From Stutzerimonas stutzeri (lineage in GTDB: Bacteria; Pseudomonadota; Gammaproteobacteria; Pseudomonadales; Pseudomonadaceae), in the NCBI RefSeq assembly GCF_000590475.1, contig NZ_CP007441.1, forward strand, positions 101,580-165,579: 64,000 nucleotides of DNA, read 5' to 3'. Of this stretch, positions 8,750-17,190 are shown one piece after another. The first letter of the stretch is position 1; each line of letters opens with the position of its first letter. The notes under the pieces are model-generated. The model had not been told where the DNA came from, ran no database searches, and saw nothing but the letters and a program-made list of their open reading frames with translations. The position numbers and the translations under genes were made by a program.

Positions 8750-8996
8750 TGCTGCAGCCGCTGGCCGCTTAAGGCTGGCGGTGGAGTGCCGGTTGGCTTC
8801 GACCGGGCACGCTACGGCTGCCCTGGAGTTGGCCGATGGCTGCAGTGGTGGACTGAAGGCCGCGCTATGGGGGGCGAGGGGTGCGTCTGGTCGGGCCGGG
8901 CAACGTTCCACTTCAGACCATCAGAACAACCACCACAGCACCAAGCCGAAGCGTGCGCTATACGGTGAAACGCGCTCGGCAAGGAGGGCGCGATGA
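8742..8996 (+). CDS. Possible small ORF overlapping the coxA stop (doubtful)
   Basis: An 84-codon frame starts at an ATG inside the last coxA codons and ends four bases into ctaG, so it would fit a translationally coupled operon exactly. The product is Arg/Ala-rich, has no hydrophobic segment, ends in a basic tail and matches no family I recognise. The otherwise empty 243-base coxA-ctaG gap is the only other explanation for this stretch. It may be a chance frame in GC-rich DNA. Confidence 0.22.
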   Translation: MNSAAAAGRLRLAVECRLASTGHATAALELADGCSGGLKAALWGARGASGRAGQRSTSDHQNNHHSTKPKRALYGETRSARRAR

Positions 8997-9574
8997 GCGA
9001 TTCTCTGCCCACCGCCCGGCTTGTCCGCCGGCTATTGATTGTGGTCGTCGCGATGTTCGCCTTCGGCTTCGCGCTGGTGCCGATCTACGACGTCATGTGT
9101 AAGGCCTTCGGCATCAACGGCAAGACCGCGGGTGCCTATGAGGGGACGCAGATTACCGACGAGGCACGCGAGATACGGGTGCAGTTTCTCGCCACCAACG
9201 CGTCAGGGATGGTCTGGGAATTCCAGCCGATGGCCGATCAGATCAGTGTCAATCCCGGCGCCACCCGAGAAATGCTCTTCGTCGCCTACAACCCCACCGA
9301 CAAGCCGATGACGGCACAGGCCGTGCCCAGCATTTCGCCCTCGAAGGCGGCCGCGTATTTCCACAAGACCGAATGTTTCTGCTTTACCCAGCAGGTGCTA
9401 CAGCCTGGTGAGCGCATCGAAATGCCGGTGCGTTTCATTGTCGATCGTGATTTGCCCTCGGACGTGCGTCATCTGACGCTCGCCTACACCCTGTTCGATA
9501 TCACGTCTCGCCAACCTCCCGTCGCCGTCGTTGATCAGGCGTCCGTGGTGGCGGCCAAGGAGAGTCTGCAATGA
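8993..9574 (+). CDS. ctaG: Cytochrome c oxidase assembly protein CtaG/Cox11
   Basis: The 193-residue protein has one N-terminal transmembrane helix (LLIVVVAMFAFGFALVPIYD) and a periplasmic beta domain. The copper-binding CFCF motif is present in KTECFCFTQQ at about 123-130. Cox11 delivers copper to the CuB site of subunit I. AGGAGGGCGCG precedes the ATG closely. The stop overlaps the coxC start by four bases, so the two are probably translationally coupled. Confidence 0.95.
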   Translation: MSDSLPTARLVRRLLIVVVAMFAFGFALVPIYDVMCKAFGINGKTAGAYEGTQITDEAREIRVQFLATNASGMVWEFQPMADQISVNPGATREMLFVAYNPTDKPMTAQAVPSISPSKAAAYFHKTECFCFTQQVLQPGERIEMPVRFIVDRDLPSDVRHLTLAYTLFDITSRQPPVAVVDQASVVAAKESLQ

Positions 9575-10470
9575 GCCAACAGACCACCACGCACGAGAAT
9601 TACTATGTTCCCGCCCAGAGCAAGTGGCCGATCATCGCCACGGCCGCGTTGCTGACAACGGTCTTTGGTCTCGGCACCTGGTTCAACGACCTCAAGGCCG
9701 ATCGCGCCGAGTCGAACGGCCCGTTGATTTTCTTCGTGGGCGCGTTGCTGATTGCTTACATGATGTTCGGCTGGTTCGGCGCGGTAGTTCGCGAAGGCCG
9801 AGCCGGGCTCTATAGCGCGCAGATGAATCGCTCGTTTCGCTGGGGCATGAGCTGGTTCATTTTTTCCGAGGTCATGTTCTTTCTCGCCTTCTTCGGTGTG
9901 CTGTTCTACATCCGCTACTGGGTCGGCCCCTGGCTAGGGGGTGAAGGCGACAAAGGGGTGAGCAATATGCTCTGGCCCAACTTCGAATACACCTGGCCAC
10001 TGCTGAACAACCCGGATCCCAAGCTCTATCCGGCGCCTGAAGGCACTATTGGTGCCTTCGGGCTGCCGCTGATCAACACCATTCTGCTGGTGACCTCGAG
10101 CTTCACGCTGACCTGGGCGCACCATGCGTTGCGCAAAGGAAATCGCAAACACCTCAAGCTCGGATTGGGGCTGACCGTGCTGCTGGGCGCCTCGTTTCTG
10201 GCCCTGCAGATAGAGGAATACATTCACGCCTACACCGAGCTGGGGCTGACGCTTGGCTCGGGCATCTACGGCGCGACCTTCTTCATGCTCACGGGCTTTC
10301 ACGGCGCCCACGTGACCATTGGCGCGATCATCCTGTCGATCATGCTGGTGCGCAGCTTCCGCGGTCATTTCACGCCGGAGCAGCACTTCGGCTTCGAGGC
10401 GGCGTCCTGGTACTGGCACTTCGTGGACGTGGTCTGGATCGGCTTGTTCATTTTCGTCTACGTGCTTTGA
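9571..10470 (+). CDS. coxC: Cytochrome c oxidase subunit III
   Basis: This 299-residue membrane subunit has seven predicted helices. Characteristic stretches are SWFIFSEVMFFLAFFGVLFY, the conserved glutamate region IEEYIHAY, GFHGAHVTIGAI and the C-terminal SWYWHFVDVVWIGLF. The subunit stabilises the core and affects proton uptake. It starts at an ATGA overlap with ctaG. A gene of opposite strand follows after 57 bases, so the oxidase structural operon ends here. Confidence 0.96.
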   Translation: MSQQTTTHENYYVPAQSKWPIIATAALLTTVFGLGTWFNDLKADRAESNGPLIFFVGALLIAYMMFGWFGAVVREGRAGLYSAQMNRSFRWGMSWFIFSEVMFFLAFFGVLFYIRYWVGPWLGGEGDKGVSNMLWPNFEYTWPLLNNPDPKLYPAPEGTIGAFGLPLINTILLVTSSFTLTWAHHALRKGNRKHLKLGLGLTVLLGASFLALQIEEYIHAYTELGLTLGSGIYGATFFMLTGFHGAHVTIGAIILSIMLVRSFRGHFTPEQHFGFEAASWYWHFVDVVWIGLFIFVYVL

Positions 10471-10527
10471 TAGCCGGCAAAGGCTGGACCTGGAACGACC
10501 AGCCATGACGCTGCACATGGACCTGGC

Positions 10528-10728
10528 CTAGCCAAAACCCGGGTGCAGCTGTCCGGAATAGAAGCCCCAGGCGATCAGCGCGATCGTCAGGGCGGAGAGG
10601 GTGACGCGAACGAACAATGCGGTCACCAGGCGGGAGGTTCGACCTTCGTCCTTGACCAGAAAGAACAGACCACTGAACAGACTGATCAGCGTGGCTACTA
10701 ATAACAGAATGATCGCCGCCTTGAGCAT
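10528..10728 (-). CDS. Twin-transmembrane protein, DUF2909 family (PA0109-like)
   Basis: The 66-residue protein consists of two hydrophobic helices (AIILLLVATLISLFSGLFFL and VTLSALTIALIAWGFYSGQL) joined by a short charged loop. This fits DUF2909 twin-TM proteins found between coxC and SURF1 in pseudomonads. It is the only cox-locus gene on the minus strand and is divergent from SURF1. Its conserved location suggests a role in oxidase assembly or stability, but none has been shown. No strong ribosome-binding site is visible. Confidence 0.75.
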   Translation of the reverse strand: MLKAAIILLLVATLISLFSGLFFLVKDEGRTSRLVTALFVRVTLSALTIALIAWGFYSGQLHPGFG

Positions 10729-10798
10729 GAGCGAGTCCGTAGCAGAGCAAGTGGGGGTGCAGTATAGCCAGCCGTATCAATACGCCGTGGGGCGCGGC

Positions 10799-11506
10799 AT
10801 GAGCGGATTCAAACCCGGTCTGCTGCCAACGTTGCTGGTCCTGACGCTGATGCCGCTGCTGGTCTGGCTGGGGGTCTGGCAGTTGGAGCGCGGCGAACAG
10901 AAGCGCGACATGCTGGCTCGCCAGGAAGCGCGGCAGCAGGCAGCACCGGTTGGACCCGAGCAGATCGAGCGGCTCGAAGATCCCGCCTACAGCCGTATCT
11001 ATCTGCAAGGCAGTTTCGATGCCGAGCACAGCTTCCTGCTGGACAGCCGCACCCGCGACGGCCAGGTCGGCGTCGAGTTGTTGCAACCCTTTCAGGATCA
11101 GCCGAGCGGTCGCTGGACGCTGGTCAACCGTGGCTGGATCCCCTGGCCGGATCGGCGAATCCCGCCGAAGTTCGACACGCCGGATCGCCCATTGAAGCTG
11201 GCCGCCTGGGTCTACGCACCTTCCGGCAAGCCGTTCTTGCTAAACGAGCGCATGGCCGAGGGTTGGCCCAGGCTGCTCAATCACGTCGACGTCGGAGCGC
11301 TCTGGCAATTGCTCGGACGTGATGGCGTCGAATACGAGCTACGACTGGAGCCCGGCCCGGCGGCGTACCGGGCGGACTGGCCGATCACCAGCATGCAGCC
11401 GCAGCAGCATCTGGGCTACGCGGTGCAATGGTTTGCGCTGGCGGCGGCGCTGCTGGCGTTGTTCATTTACTTCGGCGTGCATCAGGCACGAGGGAGCAAG
11501 CAGTGA
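10799..11506 (+). CDS. SURF1-family cytochrome oxidase biogenesis protein
   Basis: The 235-residue protein has the SURF1 layout: an N-terminal helix ending in LGVWQLERGEQKRDML, a periplasmic domain with NRGWIPWPDRR, and a C-terminal helix (YAVQWFALAAALLALFIYFG). SURF1 helps insert heme A into subunit I. The open frame extends to 10601, but that part overlaps the opposite-strand gene. ATG 10799 matches the family N-terminus, although its ribosome-binding site is weak. The stop overlaps a GTG start downstream. Confidence 0.9.
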   Translation: MSGFKPGLLPTLLVLTLMPLLVWLGVWQLERGEQKRDMLARQEARQQAAPVGPEQIERLEDPAYSRIYLQGSFDAEHSFLLDSRTRDGQVGVELLQPFQDQPSGRWTLVNRGWIPWPDRRIPPKFDTPDRPLKLAAWVYAPSGKPFLLNERMAEGWPRLLNHVDVGALWQLLGRDGVEYELRLEPGPAAYRADWPITSMQPQQHLGYAVQWFALAAALLALFIYFGVHQARGSKQ

Positions 11507-12093
11507 CCGCGATGAATCCGACCTTCGATCCCGTACACCCCCAACGCCGCCGCGGGCGGCTGCAACTGTTGCTGATCCTGGCCGTGGTGATCGGGCCCAT
11601 GTTGCTGGCGACGGCGATGTATCGCTTCGGCTTCTGGATACCCGAAACTCGAACCTACGACGGCGCTTTGGTAGCCACCGGCAAAGGGCGCGAGACGCTC
11701 GGGGTGACGGTGCCGACGGCGGCCGAACCCCGCTGGGAGCTGCTGGTTACGGCACCGCAAGGGTGCGCTGAAGACTGCCAGCAGTTGGTCTATCTGGCGC
11801 GGCAGATCAATATCGGCCTGGCGCGTGAGGCTGGCCGTGCCGGCCATGCGCTGGCGAGCGGGCAGGCATTGAGCGCCGACTACTATCAGCGCCTGCAGCG
11901 CGAATACCCTCAGCTGCAGCGTTATGCGCTGGACCCCGCGGTTTATGCGAGCAACCCGGAGGCACCCGACGGCGCGCAGCTGTGGATCATCGATCCGCAC
12001 GGCAATCTGGTCCTGCGCTACGACGCCAAAGCTAACGGTAAGGGGATTCTCGATGACCTCAAGCACCTGTTGAAAATCTCCCAGATCGGCTGA
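11503..12093 (+). CDS. Membrane-anchored thioredoxin-like protein with CxxxC (PA0111-like)
   Basis: The 196-residue protein has one helix (LLLILAVVIGPMLLATAMY) followed by a periplasmic domain. APQGCAEDCQQLVYLARQ carries a CxxxC in the place where Sco proteins have their copper motif, and IIDPHGNLVLRYD resembles the Sco/thioredoxin strand pair. The conserved Sco His ligand is not apparent. It lies between SURF1 and ctaA. The start is GTG 11503, overlapping the SURF1 stop, with GAGGGAG six bases upstream; ATG 11512 is the alternative. A redox or copper role in oxidase assembly is inference. Confidence 0.75.
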   Translation: MTAMNPTFDPVHPQRRRGRLQLLLILAVVIGPMLLATAMYRFGFWIPETRTYDGALVATGKGRETLGVTVPTAAEPRWELLVTAPQGCAEDCQQLVYLARQINIGLAREAGRAGHALASGQALSADYYQRLQREYPQLQRYALDPAVYASNPEAPDGAQLWIIDPHGNLVLRYDAKANGKGILDDLKHLLKISQIG

Positions 12094-12149
12094 CCCAGGC
12101 ACTCGGCCGCCTCGCTGGAGTCTCAACGAGGTCGACCAAGGAGAACCAG

Positions 12150-13217
12150 ATGGCAAAACCCGGATACCGTCTTGCCCTCGTTGCCACACTGCTGGCCGTG
12201 GTGGTGGTGCTGCTCGGTGCTTATACGCGGCTGACACACGCCGGCCTCGGTTGCCCGGACTGGCCCGGTTGTTATGGTTTTCTAGCGGTACCGATGAGCG
12301 AGCAGGCCCAGAGCCTGGCGGCGCTGCGCTTCCCGGATGCACCGGTTGAGGTGCACAAGGGATGGAACGAGATGGTGCATCGCTACTTCGCCGGTGCACT
12401 GGGGCTGGTGATCCTCGCGCTCGCCGTGCAGGCGCTTCGGCGGCGTTCGCAGCCGGGTCAGCCGGTCAAGCTGCCGCTGATGCTGCTGGCCGTGGTGATC
12501 ACCCAGGCGGCCTTTGGCATGTGGACGGTGACCCTGCAACTCTGGCCCCAGGTGGTAACCGCACACCTGCTGGGCGGCTTCACGACCTTGAGCCTGCTGT
12601 TCCTGCTGACCCTGCGCTTGTCGGGACGGCGCCCAGCGATCCGGCCTATACCGGCCCGGATCAGAGCGCTCGCGATGCTTGGCCTGCTGGCGGTAGTCGT
12701 CCAGGTCGCGCTGGGCGGTTGGGTCAGCAGCAACTATGCCGCAGTGGCCTGTACAGACCTCCCCACGTGCCACGGTGAATGGTGGCCTGAGATGGATTTC
12801 GCCAACGCCTTCAACCTGACACACCACGACATTGGCCCCAACTACCTCGGCGGCATGCTATTCGGCGAGGCGCGTACTGCCATTCACCTGACTCATCGGA
12901 TCGGCGCGCTCACCGTGACGCTGATTCTGTTGACGCTCGCTTGGCAGCTCTGGAACAACGGGTTGCAGCGTCTGGCCGCGTTGCTGCTGGCGGCACTGGC
13001 GTTGCAGGTCGGGTTGGGCATCAGCAATGTCCTGCTCAATCTGCCGTTGGCTGTCGCCGTCGCCCACAACGGCGGCGGTGCGCTGCTGCTACTGGTGACT
13101 GTGCTGCTCAACTATCGCCTACGCCTTAGCCCCGAGGTCACCGCCGTGCGTGACCCTCTGCTGCAAGCCCGACTGAATTCGAACACGACGGGCGGGCTCG
13201 ACCTGCCCCGCGCATAA
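12150..13217 (+). CDS. ctaA: Heme A synthase (CtaA/Cox15)
   Basis: The 355-residue, eight-helix protein oxidises heme O to heme A. The N-terminus RLTHAGLGCPDWPGCYG holds the conserved Cys pair. Conserved His residues appear in NEMVHRYFAG, TAHLLGG, and AIHLTHRIGAL. AAGGAGAACC precedes the ATG. It is followed ten bases later by cyoE, which makes the heme O substrate, so the two genes form the heme A branch needed by the upstream oxidase. Confidence 0.95.
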   Translation: MAKPGYRLALVATLLAVVVVLLGAYTRLTHAGLGCPDWPGCYGFLAVPMSEQAQSLAALRFPDAPVEVHKGWNEMVHRYFAGALGLVILALAVQALRRRSQPGQPVKLPLMLLAVVITQAAFGMWTVTLQLWPQVVTAHLLGGFTTLSLLFLLTLRLSGRRPAIRPIPARIRALAMLGLLAVVVQVALGGWVSSNYAAVACTDLPTCHGEWWPEMDFANAFNLTHHDIGPNYLGGMLFGEARTAIHLTHRIGALTVTLILLTLAWQLWNNGLQRLAALLLAALALQVGLGISNVLLNLPLAVAVAHNGGGALLLLVTVLLNYRLRLSPEVTAVRDPLLQARLNSNTTGGLDLPRA

Positions 13218-13227
13218 GGAGAATCCC

Positions 13228-14127
13228 ATGGCGACTGTACTCAGCGAACGCGGTGCCCAGGCCAGCTGGCGCGACTACCTCGAGCTGACCAAACCAAAGG
13301 TGGTGCTGCTAATGCTCATCACCTCGCTGGTGGGCATGTTTCTCGCCACGCGCGCTGGCGTGCCCTGGACCGTGCTGGTCTTCGGCAATCTTGGTATCGC
13401 GCTCTGTGCGGGGGGCGCCGCGGCGGTCAACCACGTCGTGGATCGGCGCATCGACTCGGTAATGGCGCGCACTCACAAGCGGCCACTGGCCGAAGGACGG
13501 GTTTCACCGGCCGCGGCTTTGTTCTTCGCGCTGCTGCTCAGTGTCGCCGGGATGGGCCTGTTGCTGACCTTTACCAATGCACTGGCGGCCTGGCTAACGC
13601 TGGCCTCACTGATCGGCTACGCGGTTATCTACACCGGCTTTCTCAAGCGCGCCACGCCGCAGAACATCGTCATTGGAGGGTTGGCCGGTGCCGCACCACC
13701 CCTGCTCGGCTGGGTCGCAGTGACGGGTCAGGTCACCGCTGAGCCCCTGCTGTTGGTGCTGATCATCTTCGCCTGGACCCCGCCGCACTTCTGGGCGCTG
13801 GCGATACACCGCAAGGCCGAATACGCCAAGGTCAACGTGCCGATGCTGCCGGTGACCCATGGCGAGCACTACACCAAGGTGCATATCCTGTTGTATACCG
13901 CCGTGCTGCTGGCGGTGAGCTTCATGCCGTTCGCCATCCACATGAGCGGCCCGCTGTACCTGGCTGCGGCAGTGCTGCTGGGTGCGCGCTTCCTGTTCTG
14001 GGCCATCGTGCTCTACCGCGACAGCCGCCCCCATGCAGCCATCAAGACGTTCAAATTCAGCATCTGGTATCTGTTCGCGCTGTTCATCGCGCTGCTGGTT
14101 GATCATTATCTGCTGCTGAACATCTAG
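13228..14127 (+). CDS. cyoE: Protoheme IX farnesyltransferase (heme O synthase)
   Basis: The 299-residue UbiA-family membrane prenyltransferase adds farnesyl to protoheme. The first Asp-rich motif is NHVVDRRIDSVMARTHKRPL at about 72-91; the second region is HRKAEYAKVNVPMLPVTHG. Nine hydrophobic segments fit the family. AAGGAGAATCCC precedes the ATG, almost identical to the site of ctaA. The order ctaA-cyoE-sco is that of P. aeruginosa PA0112-0114. The alternative symbol is ctaB. Confidence 0.95.
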   Translation: MATVLSERGAQASWRDYLELTKPKVVLLMLITSLVGMFLATRAGVPWTVLVFGNLGIALCAGGAAAVNHVVDRRIDSVMARTHKRPLAEGRVSPAAALFFALLLSVAGMGLLLTFTNALAAWLTLASLIGYAVIYTGFLKRATPQNIVIGGLAGAAPPLLGWVAVTGQVTAEPLLLVLIIFAWTPPHFWALAIHRKAEYAKVNVPMLPVTHGEHYTKVHILLYTAVLLAVSFMPFAIHMSGPLYLAAAVLLGARFLFWAIVLYRDSRPHAAIKTFKFSIWYLFALFIALLVDHYLLLNI

Positions 14128-14176
14128 GCCGGCGCAGAGCGTCTCGCCGGCCTGACCCAGCCATTACAGGAATCCC

Positions 14177-14812
14177 ATGACCCGCATCCAGACAACCGTC
14201 TTCATCCTCGTAGCGCTGGTCGCGCTGGTCATCGGCCTGACGGTTTACAAGGTGCTCAATACCGAGCAGCAGCTCGACACCGCGGAACTGCTCGATGCCG
14301 GCATCGTCATGCTGCCCCAAGGGCGTGACGTGCCAGACCTGACGCTGACCAACCAGAGCGGCGAATCGGTATCCATGGCGCAGCTGGAAGGGCAGTGGAA
14401 CCTGCTCTTCTTCGGCTATACCTTCTGCCCGGATATCTGCCCGGCGACATTGGCCGAACTGCGCCAATTGCGTGGCAAACTGCCGGAAGACGTGAATCAG
14501 CGGCTCCAGCCGATCCTCGTCAGCGTCGACCCCGAGCGCGACACGCCGGAGCAATTGAAGAAATATCTGGATTACTTCGGTGCGGGCTTCATCGGCCTCA
14601 CCGGCCCGCTGGACGATATCCAGACTCTGGCCAACGCGGTTGGCGTGCCGTTCATCCCGGCGGACACCTCGAAGAAAAACTACACCGTCGACCACGGCGG
14701 CAACCTCGCGCTTATCGGCCCGGACGGTCGCCTGCGTGGCTTTGTTCGCGGACCGCTGCGCACTGAGAAACTGGCTGAGCAGCTGCCGATACTGATCGGG
14801 CGCGACGGCTGA
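14177..14812 (+). CDS. SCO1/SenC copper chaperone for cytochrome oxidase
   Basis: The 211-residue protein has an N-terminal anchor (VFILVALVALVIGLTVY) and a periplasmic thioredoxin fold. Copper ligands are the CPDIC motif at about 83-87 and the His of YTVDHGG at about 173. Sco proteins insert copper into the CuA centre of subunit II. AGGAATCCC precedes the ATG. It ends the cox biogenesis operon and runs convergently into the heme receptor gene, with 19 bases between the stops and no clear terminator hairpin. Confidence 0.93.
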   Translation: MTRIQTTVFILVALVALVIGLTVYKVLNTEQQLDTAELLDAGIVMLPQGRDVPDLTLTNQSGESVSMAQLEGQWNLLFFGYTFCPDICPATLAELRQLRGKLPEDVNQRLQPILVSVDPERDTPEQLKKYLDYFGAGFIGLTGPLDDIQTLANAVGVPFIPADTSKKNYTVDHGGNLALIGPDGRLRGFVRGPLRTEKLAEQLPILIGRDG

Positions 14813-14831
14813 GCGTCGCGCCTGTGGTCTG

Positions 14832-17030
14832 TCAGATCGACCAGACGATATTCACTGAGGCATTGCGCCCCGGCTGGGTCAGGCGGTCGAGGTTGGCGGG
14901 GGCGAGGAAGCCTGCCTCGCCGGTACTGTCGTAGCCGCGCACGTCATCCCATAGCCAATAAGTCTTGTCCGTCAGGTTATAGAGTCCGGCGTTCAGCGTG
15001 ACGTCCGGGGTGATGCGGTAGTAGCCGGTCAGGTCGAGCACGCCGAAACCAGGCGTGCGGAACTGAGTGCTGCCGTCGGCGGCGTTGTAGGTATCGTCGT
15101 CGACACGCGTTTTGCGGCGGACCAGCGTCCAGTTGAGCAGGGCGCCGTAGTTTCCATCCGCCTCGTCATAACCCAGGCCGAATACGCCGGTCAGCGGGTT
15201 GACGCTGTTGAGTGGCTTGCCGGTGTCCTGATTCTCGCCCCAGGCATAGGCGATCGAGCCCTGGGAGTAGAGGCCGGAAGGCAGGCCGAAGGCATCGAGT
15301 TCCAGGCGCCCATGGGCCTCGAGGCCGCGAATCACGGCCTTGTCGATATTGGTGGACTGGAAGGTGGTGTAGCTGCCGCCACCGCCGAGCGCGTCTTCTT
15401 CAATGAAGTCACGGTAGCGGTTGTAGAAGGCCGCCAGGCCGAAGCGGCCCTTTTCGAACTGGCCGCGCAGGCCCACTTCGATGCCTTTGCTGGTTTCCGG
15501 GTCAAGGTTTGAGTTGCCGATCACTTGGTAGCCGCCCGCCTCGTTGGTGAAGTTGCCGTACAGGGCCTTGGCGGTCGGGGTGCGGAAGCCTTCGGCATAC
15601 TGACCATAGGCCGTGTATTGCTCGCTCAGCTCATAGGTGATGCCGAGCTTGGGCGAGACGCGGTGCCAGGTCTTGTCGTCGAGGTCGACCTCGTCGGCGC
15701 TGACCGTGGACAGGTAGGCCGCGGTGGCTTTCGGGTCCAGGGTTTCATGGTCGTAGCGCAGCCCGGGAAGGAAGGCCCAGCGCCCGTATTCGATGCTGTC
15801 CTGCATGAACAGGCCCCAGGTCTGCACGGTAGGGTCAGGGAAGTCGCTGGCATATACCGGATTGGCGCTGCCGGTGCGCAGGCCGGTCACCTCGCTTTGC
15901 TGATAGCTCAGGCCGTAGGTGAGGTGGTGGGCGGTCTGGCCGAGGGCGAAGCGCTTGTCGAACTGGTTATCCAGCGTCCAGTTCTGCTCCTGGTAGGTCG
16001 TCTTGCGGTATTTGCTCGAGGCACTGTTGGGCTGGTAGGTGCGCTCGTCGGTGCCGGCGTTCTGGTAGCTCAGCCGCGCCGTCCAGCTGTCAGCGATCGC
16101 TGTGTCCAAAGCCAGTCGGTTCTCCAGGCTGTAACGCTCACGCTCGACTTCATTGACCACGTTGCGGCCAACATACGCCTGGGTGGGAAAGCCGAACAAG
16201 GCGGTCGGGGCACTCAGGATGTCGCCGTCCATGCGCGAGCGGTAGTGCTCGTAGGTGAACTTCAGCTGGTTGGCCTCGCCGTAGTGGTAGCCGAGCTTGG
16301 CCAGCACGTTGTAGGCCTCGTTGCTCTCCGGGTTGGCTTCGCTGCGGCTGGTTCCGGTGCCGCCGATGCCGCCTTGGGTCTCGGTTTCGTCGCCGCTGCG
16401 CTTGCTGTAGTGCAGCAGTCCTTCGAACGCATCCTGGCGCCCAGCGACGGTGGCCGAGCCCAGCCAGCTGTTGTCCGCCGAGCTGTAACCGGTCTTGAAG
16501 CGCGCGCCGACGTCCTTGCCCGGCTTGATGATGTCGTCGGGGTTCAACGTGTAATAGCTGACGGCGCCGCCGATGGCGCTGCTGCCGTAAAGCGCCGAGG
16601 CCGGGCCATGGAGTATCTCGACCGCGCGGATGATTTCCGGGTCGACGTAGTTGCGCCGGGTGTTGGCGTAGGGTCCGAAGGCGTAGGCGTCCGGTACTTC
16701 GACACCGTCGATCTGAGTCAGGACGCGATTACCATCGATGCCGCGGATGTTGTAGCCGCTTGCTCCAGAAGCATGCCCGGTGCCGCCGACGGAGACGCCA
16801 GGCTGATTACGCACTAGGTCTTTGATGTCGTTGACGTTCTGCTGATCGAGCGCCTCGCGTTCGATGACCGTCACGCTGGCAGGTACTTCATCCACGGGCG
16901 TCTGCGAGCGTGTCGCGCTGATGGTGGTGCTGGGCAGCTGCATGGGTTCGGCGGCAAACGCGATCGCTGGCGTGAAGGCCAGCAGCGCAAGGCCTGAACC
17001 AAGGGAAGAGAGGCAAGGCTTGTACTTCAT
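14832..17030 (-). CDS. phuR: TonB-dependent heme/hemoglobin receptor (PhuR-like)
   Basis: This 732-residue outer membrane receptor has a signal peptide ending AIAFA. A TonB box-like stretch and plug domain follow (VTVIEREALDQQNVNDIKDL; RGIDGNRVLTQIDGV), then a 22-strand-type barrel ending in a hydrophobic residue with aromatic/charged alternation. FRTPTA (about residue 480) and the following NSNL correspond to the FRAP-NPNL region of heme receptors. The open frame runs 62 codons further upstream. ATG 17030 is chosen for its signal peptide and AGGA nine bases before. It is divergent from phuSTUV. The symbol rests on context. Confidence 0.88.
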   Translation of the reverse strand: MKYKPCLSSLGSGLALLAFTPAIAFAAEPMQLPSTTISATRSQTPVDEVPASVTVIEREALDQQNVNDIKDLVRNQPGVSVGGTGHASGASGYNIRGIDGNRVLTQIDGVEVPDAYAFGPYANTRRNYVDPEIIRAVEILHGPASALYGSSAIGGAVSYYTLNPDDIIKPGKDVGARFKTGYSSADNSWLGSATVAGRQDAFEGLLHYSKRSGDETETQGGIGGTGTSRSEANPESNEAYNVLAKLGYHYGEANQLKFTYEHYRSRMDGDILSAPTALFGFPTQAYVGRNVVNEVERERYSLENRLALDTAIADSWTARLSYQNAGTDERTYQPNSASSKYRKTTYQEQNWTLDNQFDKRFALGQTAHHLTYGLSYQQSEVTGLRTGSANPVYASDFPDPTVQTWGLFMQDSIEYGRWAFLPGLRYDHETLDPKATAAYLSTVSADEVDLDDKTWHRVSPKLGITYELSEQYTAYGQYAEGFRTPTAKALYGNFTNEAGGYQVIGNSNLDPETSKGIEVGLRGQFEKGRFGLAAFYNRYRDFIEEDALGGGGSYTTFQSTNIDKAVIRGLEAHGRLELDAFGLPSGLYSQGSIAYAWGENQDTGKPLNSVNPLTGVFGLGYDEADGNYGALLNWTLVRRKTRVDDDTYNAADGSTQFRTPGFGVLDLTGYYRITPDVTLNAGLYNLTDKTYWLWDDVRGYDSTGEAGFLAPANLDRLTQPGRNASVNIVWSI

Positions 17031-17085
17031 GGGATGCATTCCTGTGCAGTTTGGCGCGGCAGATCCTAGGCTTGAATTCAGCAGA

Positions 17086-17112
17086 TGTAAATCATTCGCA
17101 TTTGATAATGAG
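17086..17112. promoter_or_regulatory. Putative Fur box between phuR and phuS
   Basis: The AT-rich stretch TGTAAATCATTCGCATTTGA continuing into TAATGAG contains overlapping NAT-rich half-sites resembling the Fur consensus (GATAATGATAATCATTATC). It lies 55 bases before the phuR start and 79 bases before phuS, in the only AT-rich part of this intergenic region. That is where a site controlling both divergent heme-uptake transcripts would be expected. The match is partial. Confidence 0.5.
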
Positions 17113-17190
17113 TTTGAATTGGCTGTAAGCTTTGCTGCCTCCGGCCCGTCAGCAGGCCGTCCCCTCTCTTTTTTCAAGGAAGCACTAGAG

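Noticed and set aside
7577..8911. 444-codon open frame opposite coxA
   Set aside because: It mirrors the subunit I gene and is rich in His, Asp, Glu and Arg, as expected from antisense of membrane-protein codons.
15525..16817. Long open frame on the plus strand opposite the TonB receptor gene
   Set aside because: It is the antisense of a clear outer-membrane receptor; its product has no recognisable domain, and long antisense frames are common in GC-rich DNA.
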